The notes under the pieces: model-generated | The model's database searches: none | Seen by the model: only the letters and a program-made list of their open reading frames with translations | Told to the model about the DNA's origin: nothing | Position numbers and translations under genes: made by a program | DNA from: Asaia prunellae JCM 25354 | GTDB lineage: Bacteria > Pseudomonadota > Alphaproteobacteria > Acetobacterales > Acetobacteraceae | Assembly (NCBI RefSeq): GCF_000613885.1 | Contig: NZ_BAJV01000005.1 | Coordinates: 62,001-126,000 of the forward strand | DNA: 64,000 bases | Direction of reading: 5' to 3' | Part shown: positions 1-10,692 of the stretch, in pieces | How the letters are laid out: every line of letters begins with the position of its first letter | Numbering within the stretch: the first letter of the stretch is position 1

Positions 1-72
1 CCTCTGCTCTTGACCCCGAAGCCCGCATCTTCGCATAACTCGCGGTTCCCTGACTCCGTCGAATGATCGAAG

Positions 73-2958
73 ATGCCTGATTCCAAAAGCCCCGATCCTC
101 AGGACCGTTATCGCGACACGGTCTTTCTGCCTCGCACCAGCTTTCCGATGCGTGGCAACCTGCCTATGCGCGAGCCGGAAATTCTGGCGCGATGGGAATC
201 GATAGGGCTTGATGAGAAGATTATCGAGGCAGGCAAGGGCAAGCCGGTCTTCACCCTGCATGATGGGCCGCCTTATGCGAATGGCCATTTGCATATCGGA
301 CATGCGCTGAACAAGATCAACAAGGACGTCATCAATCGTGCCCAGCGCATGAATGGCGCCCGTGTGCGCTACGTGCCGGGCTGGGACTGCCATGGCTGCC
401 GATAGAATGGCGTGTTGAAGAAGAATACCGCAAGGCAGGCAAGAACAAGGATGATGTGCCTGTTCTGCAGTTCCGTGCCGAATGCCGCGACTATGCGCGT
501 CGCTGGCTGGATACCCAGGCCGAGGAATTCAAGCGTCTTGGCGTACAGGGGGAGTGGAAGAACCGTTACGCCACGATGGATTTCAGTTCGGAATCAGCCA
601 TTGTGGCTGAAATCGGCAAATTCCTGCTCAATGGTGGGCTCTATCGCGGTTTGCGTCCAGTCATGTGGAGCCCGGTAGAGAAGACGGCCCTTGCCGAAGC
701 AGAAATCGAGTATCACGACATCACATCGACCACGATTCATGTGGCTTTTCCAATCGAGGCCGATCCTACACCCGGACAGGCTCTGCAAGGAGCGTCCGCA
801 GTTATCTGGACGACCACGCCCTGGACCATTCCGGCCAATCGTGCCATCGCCTATGGTCCCGAAATTGCGTATGCCGTAATCCGCGCTGACCTGCTGGAAG
901 AAAGCAGTCTTGTAGCGCCGGGGTCGCGCTTCCTGATTGCCGAAGAGCGTCTGGTAGATTTCTGCGCTCAGGCAGGGATTCAGGAATATCATACCCTTTA
1001 TACCCTCCCCGGCGAGGCTCTCGAAGGCACGATCTGTGCCCATCCCTTGCGTGGTTGTGGCTACGAATTTGATGTGCCCATGCTGCCGGGCGATTTTGTG
1101 ACGACTGATGCTGGTACGGGTCTTGTGCATATGGCCCCCGCCCATGGTCAGGACGATTTCCTGCTGACACGTCAATACGGAATTGAAGTGTCCGAACTGG
1201 TGCAGGACGATGGCACCTATGCCCCCTGGGTACCGCATTTCGCCGGTATCCATGTGTTCAAGGCGGCCGATCCGGTTTGCGCAGCCCTGACAGAAGCAAC
1301 GCAGCGCTGGGCTGCGAATGGCGATGCCGCAGCCGGCCTCGTCGCGCGCTCAAGCATTGTGCATTCCTATCCGCATTCCTGGCGTTCACGTAAACCGATC
1401 ATCTTCCGCGCGACCCCGCAATGGTTCATTCGCATGGATGGTGATCAGGCGCTGCGCCGCAAGGCACTCGATGCGCTGGCTGATGTCACTTTTGTGCCTG
1501 AAGCTGCGCGTAACCGCCTGACTTCCATGATTGAACAGCGCCCCGACTGGTGCATCAGCGTCAGCGTGCCTGGGGCGTACCGATTGCGGTCTTCGTTGAG
1601 AAGAGCACCGGTGAAGTGCTGCGTGACGCGACGGTGATGCAGCGTATTGTGGACGCGATGGCCGAGCATGGTGCCGATATCTGGTACAGTGCCGATCCGG
1701 CGGAGTTCCTTGGTGAAGGACGTGATCCGTCGCAATACGAACAGGTTTTCGACATCGTTGATGTCTGGTTCGAGAGTGGCTCGACTCACAGTTTTGTTCT
1801 GGGTGAAGACGGGCTGAATTTCCCGGCCGATCTCTATCTGGAAGGGTCCGACAGCATCGCGGCTGGTTCCAGTCTTCTTTGCTTGAGAGCGTCGGAACAC
1901 GCGGCATGGCGCCCATGAAGGCGATTGTCACAAACGGTTTTGTGCTCGACGAGCAAGGCCGCAAGATGTCGAAGTCACTGGGTAATGTGATTGCGCCCAA
2001 GGAAGTGACCGACAAGCTTGGCGCGGATATTCTGCGTCTGTGGGTCGTCAATTCTGACAGTAATGAGGATCTGCGTATTGGTAACGAGATTCTCAAGCAG
2101 CAGGGCGAACTCTATCGTCGTTTGCGCAACACGCTGCGTTGGCTGCTAGGGGCACTTGACGGCTTTGCGCCTGAAGAGGCCGTACCTTATGAACAGCTGC
2201 CGGAGCTGGAACGTTATATCCTGCACCGGCTGAGCGATCTGGGTGGTTTGCTGAAGCAGGCGGTACATACCCATCAATGGGTTGGCGTCTATCCGATGCT
2301 CCACGGTTTCTGCACGACCGATCTCTCCGCTTTCTATTTCGATGTACGAAAGGACGCTCTTTACTGCGATGCGCCCGGCTCGATGCGTCGTCGTGCCGCC
2401 CGTACTGTACTGGATATTCTTCATCGCGCGCTTGCCACCTGGCTTGCGCCAGTGCTGGTCTTCTCGGCTGAAGAAGCTTGGACAGCCCGTTTTGGCGAAG
2501 AAAGCTCTGTTCATCTTCAGACGTTTCTTGAACCCGATCCGCTCTGGCATGATTCTGCCCTTGGCGAACGCTGGACCCAGATCCGTGCCCTGCGCCGCGT
2601 GATCACCACGGAGCTGGAAGGGGCGCGTCGTGGTGGTGTGATCGGGTCTTCGCTTGAAGCACGTCTCAGTCTGCCTCTTACGGAACAGGAACAGGTCGTA
2701 TTCGGCGATGTGGACTGGGCCGAGCTGGCGATTGTCTCGCAGGCCGACGTTCAGCTCCTGACCAATGCACCTTCTCTCTATATTGATGATGGTGCCGATC
2801 CCGATCGCGAAGGCGTTGTTGCTGCCCATCCCGGCCCGAGCGTCAGTGAGGCAGAGGGCACCAAGTGCCTGCGTTGCTGGCGTGTTTTGCCTGAAGTCGG
2901 GAGTTATGCCGAGCATTCGGGTCTGTGCCTGCGTTGCAGCGATGTGGTGTCGATGTGA
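73..2958 (+). CDS. ileS: isoleucyl-tRNA synthetase (three frameshifts)
   Basis: Charges tRNA-Ile with isoleucine in the cytoplasm; class I aminoacyl-tRNA synthetase. The HIGH-type motif (GHLHIGHAL) lies near residue 75, the KMSKS motif ([10 protein letters not shown]) about two thirds along, and the C-terminal zinc knuckle shows as CLRCW...CLRC. The reading frame breaks near 396, 1559 and 1852. At each point one C is missing from a CC pair (GGCCTG, AGCCGT and GACCAG expected), and restoring them gives an uninterrupted protein of about 962 aa, normal for the family. Because the gene is essential, sequencing error is much more likely than decay. The stop overlaps the lspA start. The first 72 bases hold no gene I can identify. 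Confidence 0.95.
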
Positions 2959-3536
2959 CGCGCGCGAAACTCACCGTTTCCTTTGGACGCCCGGCGACAC
3001 TGATCGCCGGGATTATTGCTTTCATGGTCGTGCTCTGTGCCGACCAGGCTAGCAAATGGTGGATTCTTGATGTTTTTGATCTGCCTGCCAAAGGGAGCGT
3101 GGCCATCCTGCCAGGATTGAATTTCACTATGGTGTGGAATCACGCTGTTACTTTCGGCTTGCTTGGGGGCGTGGGGTCTTACGGTCCGCTGATTTTCTGC
3201 ACCGTTGCACTCATCGCAGTTCTGGTCCTGCTCTGGCAGACGCTCACCACCTCACGTATGGTCGTGGCTATTGCCTCTGCAGCCATTGCCGGTGGGGCAG
3301 TAGGGAACGTGATCGATCGTGTACGCTTCGGCGCGGTGGTCGATTTCATCCATGTCCATGCTTTCGGCTGGAGTTGGTATGTCTTCAACGTTGCCGATTC
3401 CGCCATTGACTGCGGTGTTGCTGCCTGGATTATCGGATCGATTTGGGCTGATCGACGCGCAGAAGGGACACGCAGCGGGGGTGGCAAGAATTCGTTGCAC
3501 TTATCCGGCTCTGCAACAGCACCGCGGGATCATTGA
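2955..3536 (+). CDS. lspA: lipoprotein signal peptidase (signal peptidase II)
   Basis: Inner-membrane aspartic protease that removes signal peptides from diacylglyceryl-modified prolipoproteins. Four hydrophobic segments are visible. The two catalytic Asp motifs are present: GNVIDRVRFGAVVDF and the downstream FNVADSAID. The start chosen is GTG at 2955, which overlaps the ileS stop (GTGA), a normal coupling for ileS-lspA. The protein is about 193 aa, slightly longer than usual because of a hydrophilic C-terminal tail rich in Ser and Gly. The next gene encodes a lipoprotein, a likely substrate of this enzyme. Confidence 0.93.
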   Translation: MTRAKLTVSFGRPATLIAGIIAFMVVLCADQASKWWILDVFDLPAKGSVAILPGLNFTMVWNHAVTFGLLGGVGSYGPLIFCTVALIAVLVLLWQTLTTSRMVVAIASAAIAGGAVGNVIDRVRFGAVVDFIHVHAFGWSWYVFNVADSAIDCGVAAWIIGSIWADRRAEGTRSGGGKNSLHLSGSATAPRDH

Positions 3537-3579
3537 TCTCTTGTCGATGCCGAAACGCTCCATTAGGATCGAGACCGAT

Positions 3580-4116
3580 ATGGCTCAGCTCTCCCTCCCG
3601 ACCGTCCTTCGTGTCCTGCCGGTTCTCGGCCTGACAGCACTCCTTCCGGCTTGCTCCGGTTCCGACGTCTCGCGGGCTTTTGGCCTCGAACGGTCGATGC
3701 CCGACGAGTATACGGTCACCACGCGAGCACCGCTCTCGATGCCGCCTTCAGAAAAACTGAGCCTGCCGGGTCAGGGCGAGCATACGGCGGATGAGAATCC
3801 CCGTACCCAGGCGCTTGAAACCCTGTCGCCCAATGCGGCATTGCATTCGACAACAGGCAGCAACAGCGCAGGTCAGCAGGCACTTGTCGGCGAGGTCGAT
3901 CAGGCTTCCAGAGCACCCAATAACGCCGAGCTGGGGGCTGCGGGGGCCGGTCTGACCGATGAGCTGATGTTCTGGCGCGGTGGTAATGCCGGTAGTGTTG
4001 TCGATAGCGAGGCCGAAAACCGTCGCATCCAGCGCGCTTCGGCACTTGGTCAGAAACCCTCGACAGGGGCAACGCCTACCAAGAAGTCAAAGAGCTCGTT
4101 TCTCGGCGTCTTCTGA
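3580..4116 (+). CDS. DUF3035-type lipoprotein
   Basis: Predicted lipoprotein of about 178 aa. The N-terminus has a hydrophobic stretch ending in a lipobox (LLPAC) with the acylated Cys at about residue 25. The rest is low-complexity, polar and rich in Ser, Ala and Gly, ending in a Lys/Ser-rich tail. Length, composition and the position after ileS-lspA fit the alphaproteobacterial DUF3035 lipoproteins; the precise role is unknown. ATG 3580 is preferred because it places the signal peptide at the N-terminus; an in-frame ATG at 3547 would add 11 residues. mutL begins 10 bases after the stop, so ileS-lspA-lipoprotein-mutL probably forms one transcript. Confidence 0.7.
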   Translation: MAQLSLPTVLRVLPVLGLTALLPACSGSDVSRAFGLERSMPDEYTVTTRAPLSMPPSEKLSLPGQGEHTADENPRTQALETLSPNAALHSTTGSNSAGQQALVGEVDQASRAPNNAELGAAGAGLTDELMFWRGGNAGSVVDSEAENRRIQRASALGQKPSTGATPTKKSKSSFLGVF

Positions 4117-4125
4117 TGCCTCTTC

Positions 4126-5968
4126 ATGAAACCTGCTGAGCACGTCCTTCCTCGTCCCACGCTGCGTCGTCTATCCAATCATGTCATCGATCTGATTGCT
4201 GCGGGTGAGGTTGTCGAGCGTCCTGCCGCGGCGCTCAAGGAACTGGCGGAGAACGCACTCGACGCCGGTGCGACCCGACTCGAGATTTCTCTCCTCAATG
4301 GCGGTTGTGACCGTATCGAGGTCACTGACAATGGTTGCGGCATGACGCCGGATGACCTTGTCATGGCTGTAGAGCGTCATTGCACGTCAAAACTTGCCGA
4401 TGAAAGCCTGACCCGTATTGTCACTCTTGGTTTCCGTGGCGAGGCGTTGCCTTCTATCGGTGCCATTGCCCGACTGGGTCTGACATCCCGTCAGCATGAT
4501 GCTGATACGGCCTGGATGCTGCGTCTTGAAGGTGGCCTCCTGACTCCTCCCGTTCCGGCGCCAGGGGCGCCGGGGACGCGTGTCGTCGTGGAAGACCTTT
4601 TTTTCGCAACGCCGGCACGACGCAAATTCCTCAAATCTGCCCGCGTGGAAGGAGGGCATGCCGAAGCCGTCATGCGCCGCCTTGCACTTTCGGCACCGCA
4701 TTGTGCCATGCGCTTCACACTCGATGAGCGGCTGGTTTTTGATTTCCCGGCCCAGACCCTTGTTGAGCGTGTGCAGGCCGTTCTGGGCGAGAGTGACTCC
4801 CTGATTACGCTGGATGAAGAACGCCATGGCCTGCGTCTGACGGGTTTCGTCTGCGGCCCGGCTGCAACGCGTGCTACGGCAGCCTCACAGTTCCTTGTGG
4901 TCAATAACCGGCCTGTTTCTGATCCTCTGCTGAGAACGGCCATACGTGTGGCCTATCGCCCGGTCATTGAACCTGGCAGGCACCCGGTTCTCGCTCTTCA
5001 TCTGCAATTGCCGCATGACAGGGTGGATGTGAATGTTCATCCCGCCAAGACGGAGCTTCGTTTTGCCGATGAGGCTGATGTGCGGGGTCTCATGATTGGG
5101 GCCATTCAACGCGCTCTGGGTCATGGAGCGGGTGAAGGCGGGGTAAGGATGCGTTTTGCAGCGCCCGCGCGCCAGAATATCCAGTATCCGGTTTCTGCCC
5201 CGGTGCGTCCTGAACCCGGTTTCCTTTCATCACATGAAACACTTGTCGGTATAGGTGCCAGCTTCACAGGGAGGGGCTGCAACTCCCCGGGGCTTCTCCG
5301 AAGGTCTCGGCAGTTTTATGCCGGTAGCCCGTCCGGCCATCCAGCCGGATGCCGGTCAGCTTGGGTCTTTCCCGCTGGGAGCCCCGGTTGCCCAGATTTT
5401 TGATACCTATATTCTGGCACTTGGTCAGGACGGCGATCTGATCCTCGTGGATCAGCATGCAGCTCATGAGCGTCTGACCCATGAAAAGCTGCTTGCCCAA
5501 CATGCCTCTGGTGCACTGAAAGCCCAGCGCCTGCTTTTGCCTGAAGTTGTGGATCTGCCACCCGGACAGGCCGTACGTCTGCTCGAATGGAAAGGGGCTC
5601 TGGAGTCCCTGGGACTGGAAATCGAATCCTTTGGCGGGGGGAGTGTACTGCTGCGAACCATGCCAATGCTGTTGCAGGGAGGGGATGGTGTAGCGCTGTT
5701 GCGTGATCTGTCTGAAGAGCTGGCTTCCGACCCTGATCTTGTGCCGGGAGACAGCGTTGCACTGGAACGACGTATTGACTCGGTTATCGCGCGTATGGCG
5801 TGTCACGGAAGCATCAGAGCTGGCAGACGCCTTCAACGGGAGGAAATGGCAGCTTTGCTACGCCAGATGGAGCAGACGCCTCGTGCCAATACCTGTTCAC
5901 ATGGCCGACCAACCTGGCTTCGTCTGGGCCGTGATGAACTCGAGAAACTGTTTGGCCGGATTCGCTGA
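4126..5968 (+). CDS. mutL: DNA mismatch repair protein MutL (one frameshift)
   Basis: Couples mismatch recognition by MutS to strand incision. The N-terminal GHKL ATPase motifs are clear: ELAENALDAGAT, DNGCGM and GFRGEALPSIG. The C-terminal half carries DQHAAHERLTHEKLL, which matches the DQHA(X)2E(X)4E metal-binding motif of endonuclease-type MutL, and also ACHGSIRAG and CSHGRPT. This MutL is therefore expected to nick DNA itself, as in organisms without MutH. The frame changes in the interdomain linker between about 5245 and 5262, by one extra base or two missing bases. The corrected length, near 613 aa, is typical. A perfect hairpin covers the stop codon. Confidence 0.93.
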
Positions 5969-6000
5969 AGGCGATTCATCTCTGGACGTATCGCCTTCAG
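5965..6000. terminator. hairpin terminator after mutL
   Basis: A perfect 11-base inverted repeat (CTGAAGGCGAT / ATCGCCTTCAG) overlaps the mutL stop and has a 14-base loop. It is followed by a short TTTA stretch and lies between the convergent ends of mutL and the yfdX-like gene, so it may serve both. Confidence 0.6.
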
Positions 6001-6009
6001 TTTATGCTG

Positions 6010-6708
6010 TCAGGACGGGTTGTGAGCCATTCTGTGACGCTTTGCTGTAACGGGGTGAGTTACTGCTACGACATCGCCTGAAACGTAGAGTACCGAATCG
6101 ACCGCATTCTGCAGCGCGTCTGTTGCCGATTTGGAGTCGCCCCCATCCATGAAAACTGAGGCGCGATGTACGTCGCCCGAAATCATTTCCAGAGGTGCAA
6201 GGGCGATCACATACTGGACTTTGGTCCCTACAACCTGAAGATCCTGATTGACCAGTCGGGTCTCGCCGGTTTTCAGATGCTGATTGGCACTGGAAAGGGC
6301 GGTTTGCTGCGCAGGAGCCAGAGCATCCGTGACCATATATTCTCCGCCAACAGGGAGCCAGTGAACCGGAACACCATTGGCGACAACACGTTTTGGTGCG
6401 CCATGACTTGGAACCGGCTGCATGGCATCTTCGGCTCGTACAAAGGCGCGGTCATCCTTTGCAGCCTTTTCCAGTCGGGCTTCAGCTTCATTGATCAGGC
6501 TCTGGGCCTGCCCGTTCTGGTTGTTCGCCAGAGCCTGCTGGGCAAGCAGAATATTGGCGAGTGCTTTTTGTCCATCCTTGGAGAGACGGGCGAAATCCTT
6601 GTCGGCATGGGCCTGTTCGGCGCCTGTGACATTCTGAGATGTCGCGGCGTAGGCCGGAACCCCGGCCAGGGTCAGTAGGGCAGAGCCGGCAATCATCAGG
6701 CGGCGCAT
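6010..6708 (-). CDS. YfdX family periplasmic protein
   Basis: About 232 aa with a clear signal peptide (LMIAGSALLTLAGVPAYA) followed by an alpha-helical, Ala/Gln-rich mature part. The overall layout and the segment VPVHWLPVGGEYMV match the YfdX family, which in enterobacteria is tied to the EvgA acid- and multidrug-response regulon. A role in acid tolerance would suit an acetic acid bacterium but is inference. ATG 6708 is chosen over an ATG 15 bases upstream because GAGGAG lies at good spacing before it. The gene appears to stand alone. Confidence 0.7.
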   Translation of the reverse strand: MRRLMIAGSALLTLAGVPAYAATSQNVTGAEQAHADKDFARLSKDGQKALANILLAQQALANNQNGQAQSLINEAEARLEKAAKDDRAFVRAEDAMQPVPSHGAPKRVVANGVPVHWLPVGGEYMVTDALAPAQQTALSSANQHLKTGETRLVNQDLQVVGTKVQYVIALAPLEMISGDVHRASVFMDGGDSKSATDALQNAVDSVLYVSGDVVAVTHPVTAKRHRMAHNPS

Positions 6709-6819
6709 CGTTTTTCTCCTCAATGGTCATCTCTGTTTTCTGGAGATGTTGAGTCTAGAACGGAAGCAACGCGCTGCTGTTGCATGACAACCCTGTTAAC
6801 ACGCAGCCAGAAACGACAA

Positions 6820-7725
6820 TCAGAGAGGGGGCGGTGTCTCTCCATCCGGGGGAGGTTTGCGACTGGTCAGCACATTGCCTGCCGATGCGCCTGCAATGCA
6901 GAGAACACCGAGCCAGCGGGCGACAGAAAGAGACTCACCCAGAAGCAACAGCCCCGAGATCGAACCGAGTACCGGTTCGAGGCTCAACAGGATACCAAGA
7001 TCACGCGGGCCAAGCTTGCGCATGGCCATCATGTCCAGAATATAGGGTACGGCAGAAGAAAGGATGGCTACTCCTACAGCGGCAATCCCCTGATGAGGAT
7101 GGGTGACAGCCGGTACAAGGGCCGGGAGCAACCAGGGGAGCAGCAGGATACCTGCGGTCGTCATACCCAGTGTTGTGGCCTGGGCAGCAGGCATGACCCG
7201 TCCGATTCTTGTACCGGTCAGGATATAGACCACCCAGCCAACGGCACTGATCAGGGCGGCGATAACCCCGATCGGGTCAAGGTGCCCTGCGACATGATCA
7301 GGGCGCAGAAGGAGATAAAGTCCTGAAACCACCATGCCTGCCCAGAGCAGGTCAAGCAGCCGACGTGAACCGATAAGGGCGAGTGAAAGCGGCCCCATGA
7401 ATTCAAAAGCCACCACCAGCCCCAGAGGCAAACGCACCAGAGCGACATAGAAGGCAAAATTCATGACGGCCATTGACGCGCCATAAGGCAGAAGCAGGCG
7501 CCACAGGCCAGGACGCAGGACAGAAGGGCCAGGCCGAACCACGATCAGAAGGATGACAGCAGCCAGGCCGACACGCAGACCGACCATACCCTCTGCGCCG
7601 AAGAGAGGAAAAAGCCCCTTGGCCAGCGCTGCGCCGATCTGGAAAGAGGAAATGCCTCCTATCAGAAGGGCCAGGCCGCCGAGCTTGTCGAGGCGTGTCG
7701 ACGTCGGATGATCGAGAGAAACCAT
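6820..7725 (-). CDS. EamA/DMT family exporter, RhtA-like
   Basis: Inner-membrane transporter of about 301 aa with roughly ten hydrophobic segments arranged as two EamA repeats, so a drug/metabolite transporter. The closest recognisable type is RhtA (threonine/homoserine exporter), judged from the N-terminal GISSFQIGAALAKGLFP and the region PLGLVVAFEFMGPL. The actual substrate cannot be read from sequence. The start ATG shares one base with the parE stop (TGATG), so translation may be coupled to parE. Confidence 0.75.
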   Translation of the reverse strand: MVSLDHPTSTRLDKLGGLALLIGGISSFQIGAALAKGLFPLFGAEGMVGLRVGLAAVILLIVVRPGPSVLRPGLWRLLLPYGASMAVMNFAFYVALVRLPLGLVVAFEFMGPLSLALIGSRRLLDLLWAGMVVSGLYLLLRPDHVAGHLDPIGVIAALISAVGWVVYILTGTRIGRVMPAAQATTLGMTTAGILLLPWLLPALVPAVTHPHQGIAAVGVAILSSAVPYILDMMAMRKLGPRDLGILLSLEPVLGSISGLLLLGESLSVARWLGVLCIAGASAGNVLTSRKPPPDGETPPPL

Positions 7726-9742
7726 CAGACGTCAAGCAGTTCGGCTGAACGCGCATGGTCCTGAATGAAACGAAAGCGCAGTTCCGGTTTGCGTCCCATG
7801 AGGCTTTCGACACGATCACTTGTCAGCGCGCGATCTTCCGCCGGAGTCACAACACGCAGGAGCGTGCGTCTGGCAGGGTCCATGGTTGTCTGTTTCAGAT
7901 CCTTGACCGGCATTTCGCCCAGCCCCTTGAATCGTGAGATTTCGACTTTCGCGCCTGTTTGAAATCGCGTTTGAGGCGGCGTACGCGATCATCGTCATCC
8001 ATGGCGTACACAGTCTTGGCGCCGTGGGTCAGGCGATAGAGGGGGGGCTGCGCCAGATAGAGATGTCCCTTGCGGACCAGTTCGGGCATTTCACGATAGA
8101 AAAAGGTCATGAGCAGTGAGGCGATATGGGCACCATCCACGTCAGCATCCGTCATGATGATCACGCGCCCATAACGCAGGCGTGTCAGATCAAAGGCTGA
8201 TCCTGAACCGCAGCCCAGTGCTTCCACCAGGTCACGCAGTTCCTGGTTGGCTTTGAGCTTGTCTGCTGTTGCCGAGGCAACGTTGAGAATTTTCCCGCGA
8301 AGCGGCAGCACAGCCTGTGTCTCGCGATCGCGCGCCTGACGGGCGGAACCTCCAGCCGAGTCGCCTTCGACCAGAAAAAGTTCGGTATCGGCAGCATTCT
8401 CGCGCGTGCAATCGGTCAGCTTGCCAGGCAGGCGCAGACGACGCGTGGCGCTCTTGCGTGGCGTGTCCTTGCTTTCCTTGCGACGCAGACGTTCTTCGGC
8501 GCGCTCAATGATAAAGGCCAGAAGATTATCAGCCTGGGCCGGGTTACCACCGAGCCAGTGATCCAGTCGGTCGCGCAGGGCGCCTTCCACGAGGCGGCTC
8601 GCTTCCTGCGTAGTCAGCTTTTCCTTTGTCTGTCCCTGAAAATGTGGGTCGCGAATGAAAACAGAGAGTTTGGCAGAAAGCGTTCCTAGGACATCCTCGG
8701 CCGTGATTGCCGCTGCCCGTTTGATACTGCGGCTCTCGCCCCAGGCACGAAACCCTTTGACAAGCGCAGTGCGGAACCCTGCCTCATGCGTGCCGCCTTG
8801 TGGTGTGGGGATGGTATTGCAGTATGATGTCATGCCCGACACGCCCTGCTCCAGAAACGCCACAGCCCATTCCAGCTTGCCACCAGTCCGTCCATCGGCC
8901 GCCTGAGGCAGTTCGGCCTCGCCGGACCAGAGGGGGCTCAGCAGGGCAGGTGTCGCGCCGAGTTCGGCATTCAGACTGTCGGCCAGACCATTGGGAAAAT
9001 GGATCGTCGCTTCAGTCGGGGTCTCGTCACCGCTTTTGATCAGTGTTGGCTCGACGCTCCAGCGAATGGTTACCCCACGAAAGAGAGCCGCCTTGGAGCA
9101 GCAGAGCCGATAAAGACGCTGTGGCGAAAAGCTCAGGCCGCCGAAAATCTCCGGGTCGGGTGCAAAGCGGATTGTTGTACCGCGCCTGTTGGGCGCATTG
9201 CCGATCTGCTGCAGAGGCGTGAGAGGCTTGCCGCGTGCATAGTCCTGTCGCCACAGAAGTTTCTCTCTCGCGACCTCGACCTCGAGCTTCTCGGACAAGG
9301 CATTGACCACAGAAGAACCGACGCCGTGCAATCCGCCCGACGTATCATAGGCTTTGCCTGAAAATTTTCCGCCCGCGTGAAGCGTTGTGAAGATCACTTC
9401 CAGCGCCGAGCGATTCCTGAATTTCGGATGAGCATCGACAGGAATACCGCGCCCGTTATCGCGCACCATAAGGAGTCTCGCTCCTTCCAAGGCCACATCA
9501 ATGACGCTGGCATGGCCTGCAACGGCCTCATCCATGGCATTGTCGAGAATCTCGGAAGCGAGATGGTGATAGGCGGTGTCGTCCGTACCACCAATATACA
9601 TGCCAGGGCGGCGGCGGACCGGCTCTAGTCCTTCAAGGACTTCGATCTGGTCGGCACCGTAATTTTCCGGCACCGGAGCCTGCGTCGTCTTGCGGGGGCG
9701 ACGTGCAGGCTTGTCATCACTCTTGAAGAGGTCGTCGTTCAT
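7725..9742 (-). CDS. parE: DNA topoisomerase IV subunit B (one frameshift)
   Basis: ATPase subunit of topoisomerase IV, which decatenates chromosomes with ParC. It has the GHKL ATPase motifs (EILDNAMDEA, DNGRGIPVD, GGLHGVGSSVVNAL), the TOPRIM segment with ELFLVEGDSAGGSA, and the acidic triad region IMTDADVDGAHI. The compact size (about 672 aa corrected) and the segment RRRPGMYIGGTDD fit ParE rather than GyrB. One G is missing from a GG pair near 7946, just before the conserved KGLGEMP segment; restoring it completes the C-terminus. ATG 9742 gives the usual N-terminus; an upstream in-frame start at 9778 is possible. Confidence 0.93.
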
Positions 9743-9805
9743 ATTGCGTTCTTGACGGCCTCGCCGGGGCGCCGTCAAGCACCCCGTGCAGGTAGGGGTC
9801 AGATT

Positions 9806-10390
9806 TTAGGCGCGGGTCTTGCGACGGGCGCGAGTTTTGCCGGTTGAACGGCTATGGGCGACAGCCGCCGGGGCCGAGCAGGTTTCGAAGGAGGCAGGCT
9901 GAATGATATCCTTGGCATCTGCATAATGGGCCAGATCGGCGCCGTCATCGAGAGCGTCTACCTCATCGAACATGGCAACGCGCTGCTGACAGAAAATCGT
10001 ACCAGCCTTCAGACCACCCTCAGACTGCACATTGGCGAGCTGTGTGATGTAGTCGTCATGCGCCTTCATGGCGTTGCGCCCGTAAGCCGATTTGAAATAG
10101 GTATTCAGGCGTTCCTCCTCGGCAGCAAGCTTCGGGCGGAACTTGGCTACAAATGAGTTATAGCGGTCCTGGGCGCTGCATGAGAGTGCGGTCACCATGA
10201 GTTCGCTTTTCAGTCCCTGCACGTTGAAAGCCTCATGCGCGGGAGATTCGCTGCATCCTGCCGCATAGGCAGCACCGGAAACGGCAAAGGTGCTGGCAAG
10301 CAAGGTGCAGGCAGTAAGGCGCGCAAACGGACGCAGGAGCGTTGCCGGGCTGAAAGCGACATCAGGGGACTCCACAAGGGCGAGTGACAA
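9806..10390 (-). CDS. secreted hypothetical protein
   Basis: About 194 aa, with a hydrophobic N-terminal segment ending GAAYAAG that reads as a signal peptide. The mature part has four Cys (after GAAYAAG, then ALSCSA, TIFCQQ and ETCSAP) that could form two disulfides, and a very basic C-terminal tail (KTRARRKTRA). I do not recognise a characterised family. The only start in frame that keeps the signal peptide is TTG at 10390, with no obvious ribosome binding site, so the true start is uncertain. The segment FNVQGLKSE resembles part of another secreted protein in this window (57934-58398). Confidence 0.55.
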   Translation of the reverse strand: MSLALVESPDVAFSPATLLRPFARLTACTLLASTFAVSGAAYAAGCSESPAHEAFNVQGLKSELMVTALSCSAQDRYNSFVAKFRPKLAAEEERLNTYFKSAYGRNAMKAHDDYITQLANVQSEGGLKAGTIFCQQRVAMFDEVDALDDGADLAHYADAKDIIQPASFETCSAPAAVAHSRSTGKTRARRKTRA

Positions 10391-10692
10391 GAGCGTTGCG
10401 CCGTCAGGGCGCGGGCAGGGCAGGGAAATGCCATTGGATTATGACGTAGCAATTACGGCGAGAAAATGCCCGCAGGCAAGGAAGAAGGCCATTTTCTCAA
10501 AAAAAAACCCGGACGTTCTTTTCTTTCGTTTCCATCGTCGGTTCCCCCTTCCGGTAGCGCTCTGCTTGCGCTAGGGCCATTGACGAATTTGTCTCCGGAG
10601 GCGTTGATCATGCCGGGAGACATCCGGTGTCGGGCCTGCTGGTATAACAAATAGCAGTATCGATTTTCGATGACATGTGATCAGTGGAGTTG
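10391..10692. other. intergenic region, divergent promoters
   Basis: About 300 bases between two divergent genes for exported proteins. It holds an A-run near 10498-10508 and a TTGACG hexamer near 10583 that could be a -35 element for the downstream lipoprotein. I see no convincing RNA gene or coding sequence; short open frames here have no family features. Confidence 0.3.

Noticed and set aside
3-38. Possible 3' end of a gene before ileS (ribF often lies there)
   Set aside because: Only about 11 codons are in the window, too few to identify.
1386-2096. Reverse open frame of about 236 codons inside ileS
   Set aside because: It has no recognisable domain and lies opposite a conserved synthetase; treated as a shadow frame.
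73-2958. ileS and other split genes as real pseudogenes
   Set aside because: The breaks affect many essential genes, share one error type, and each is cured by one base. Genome decay would show mixed lesions and spare essential genes.
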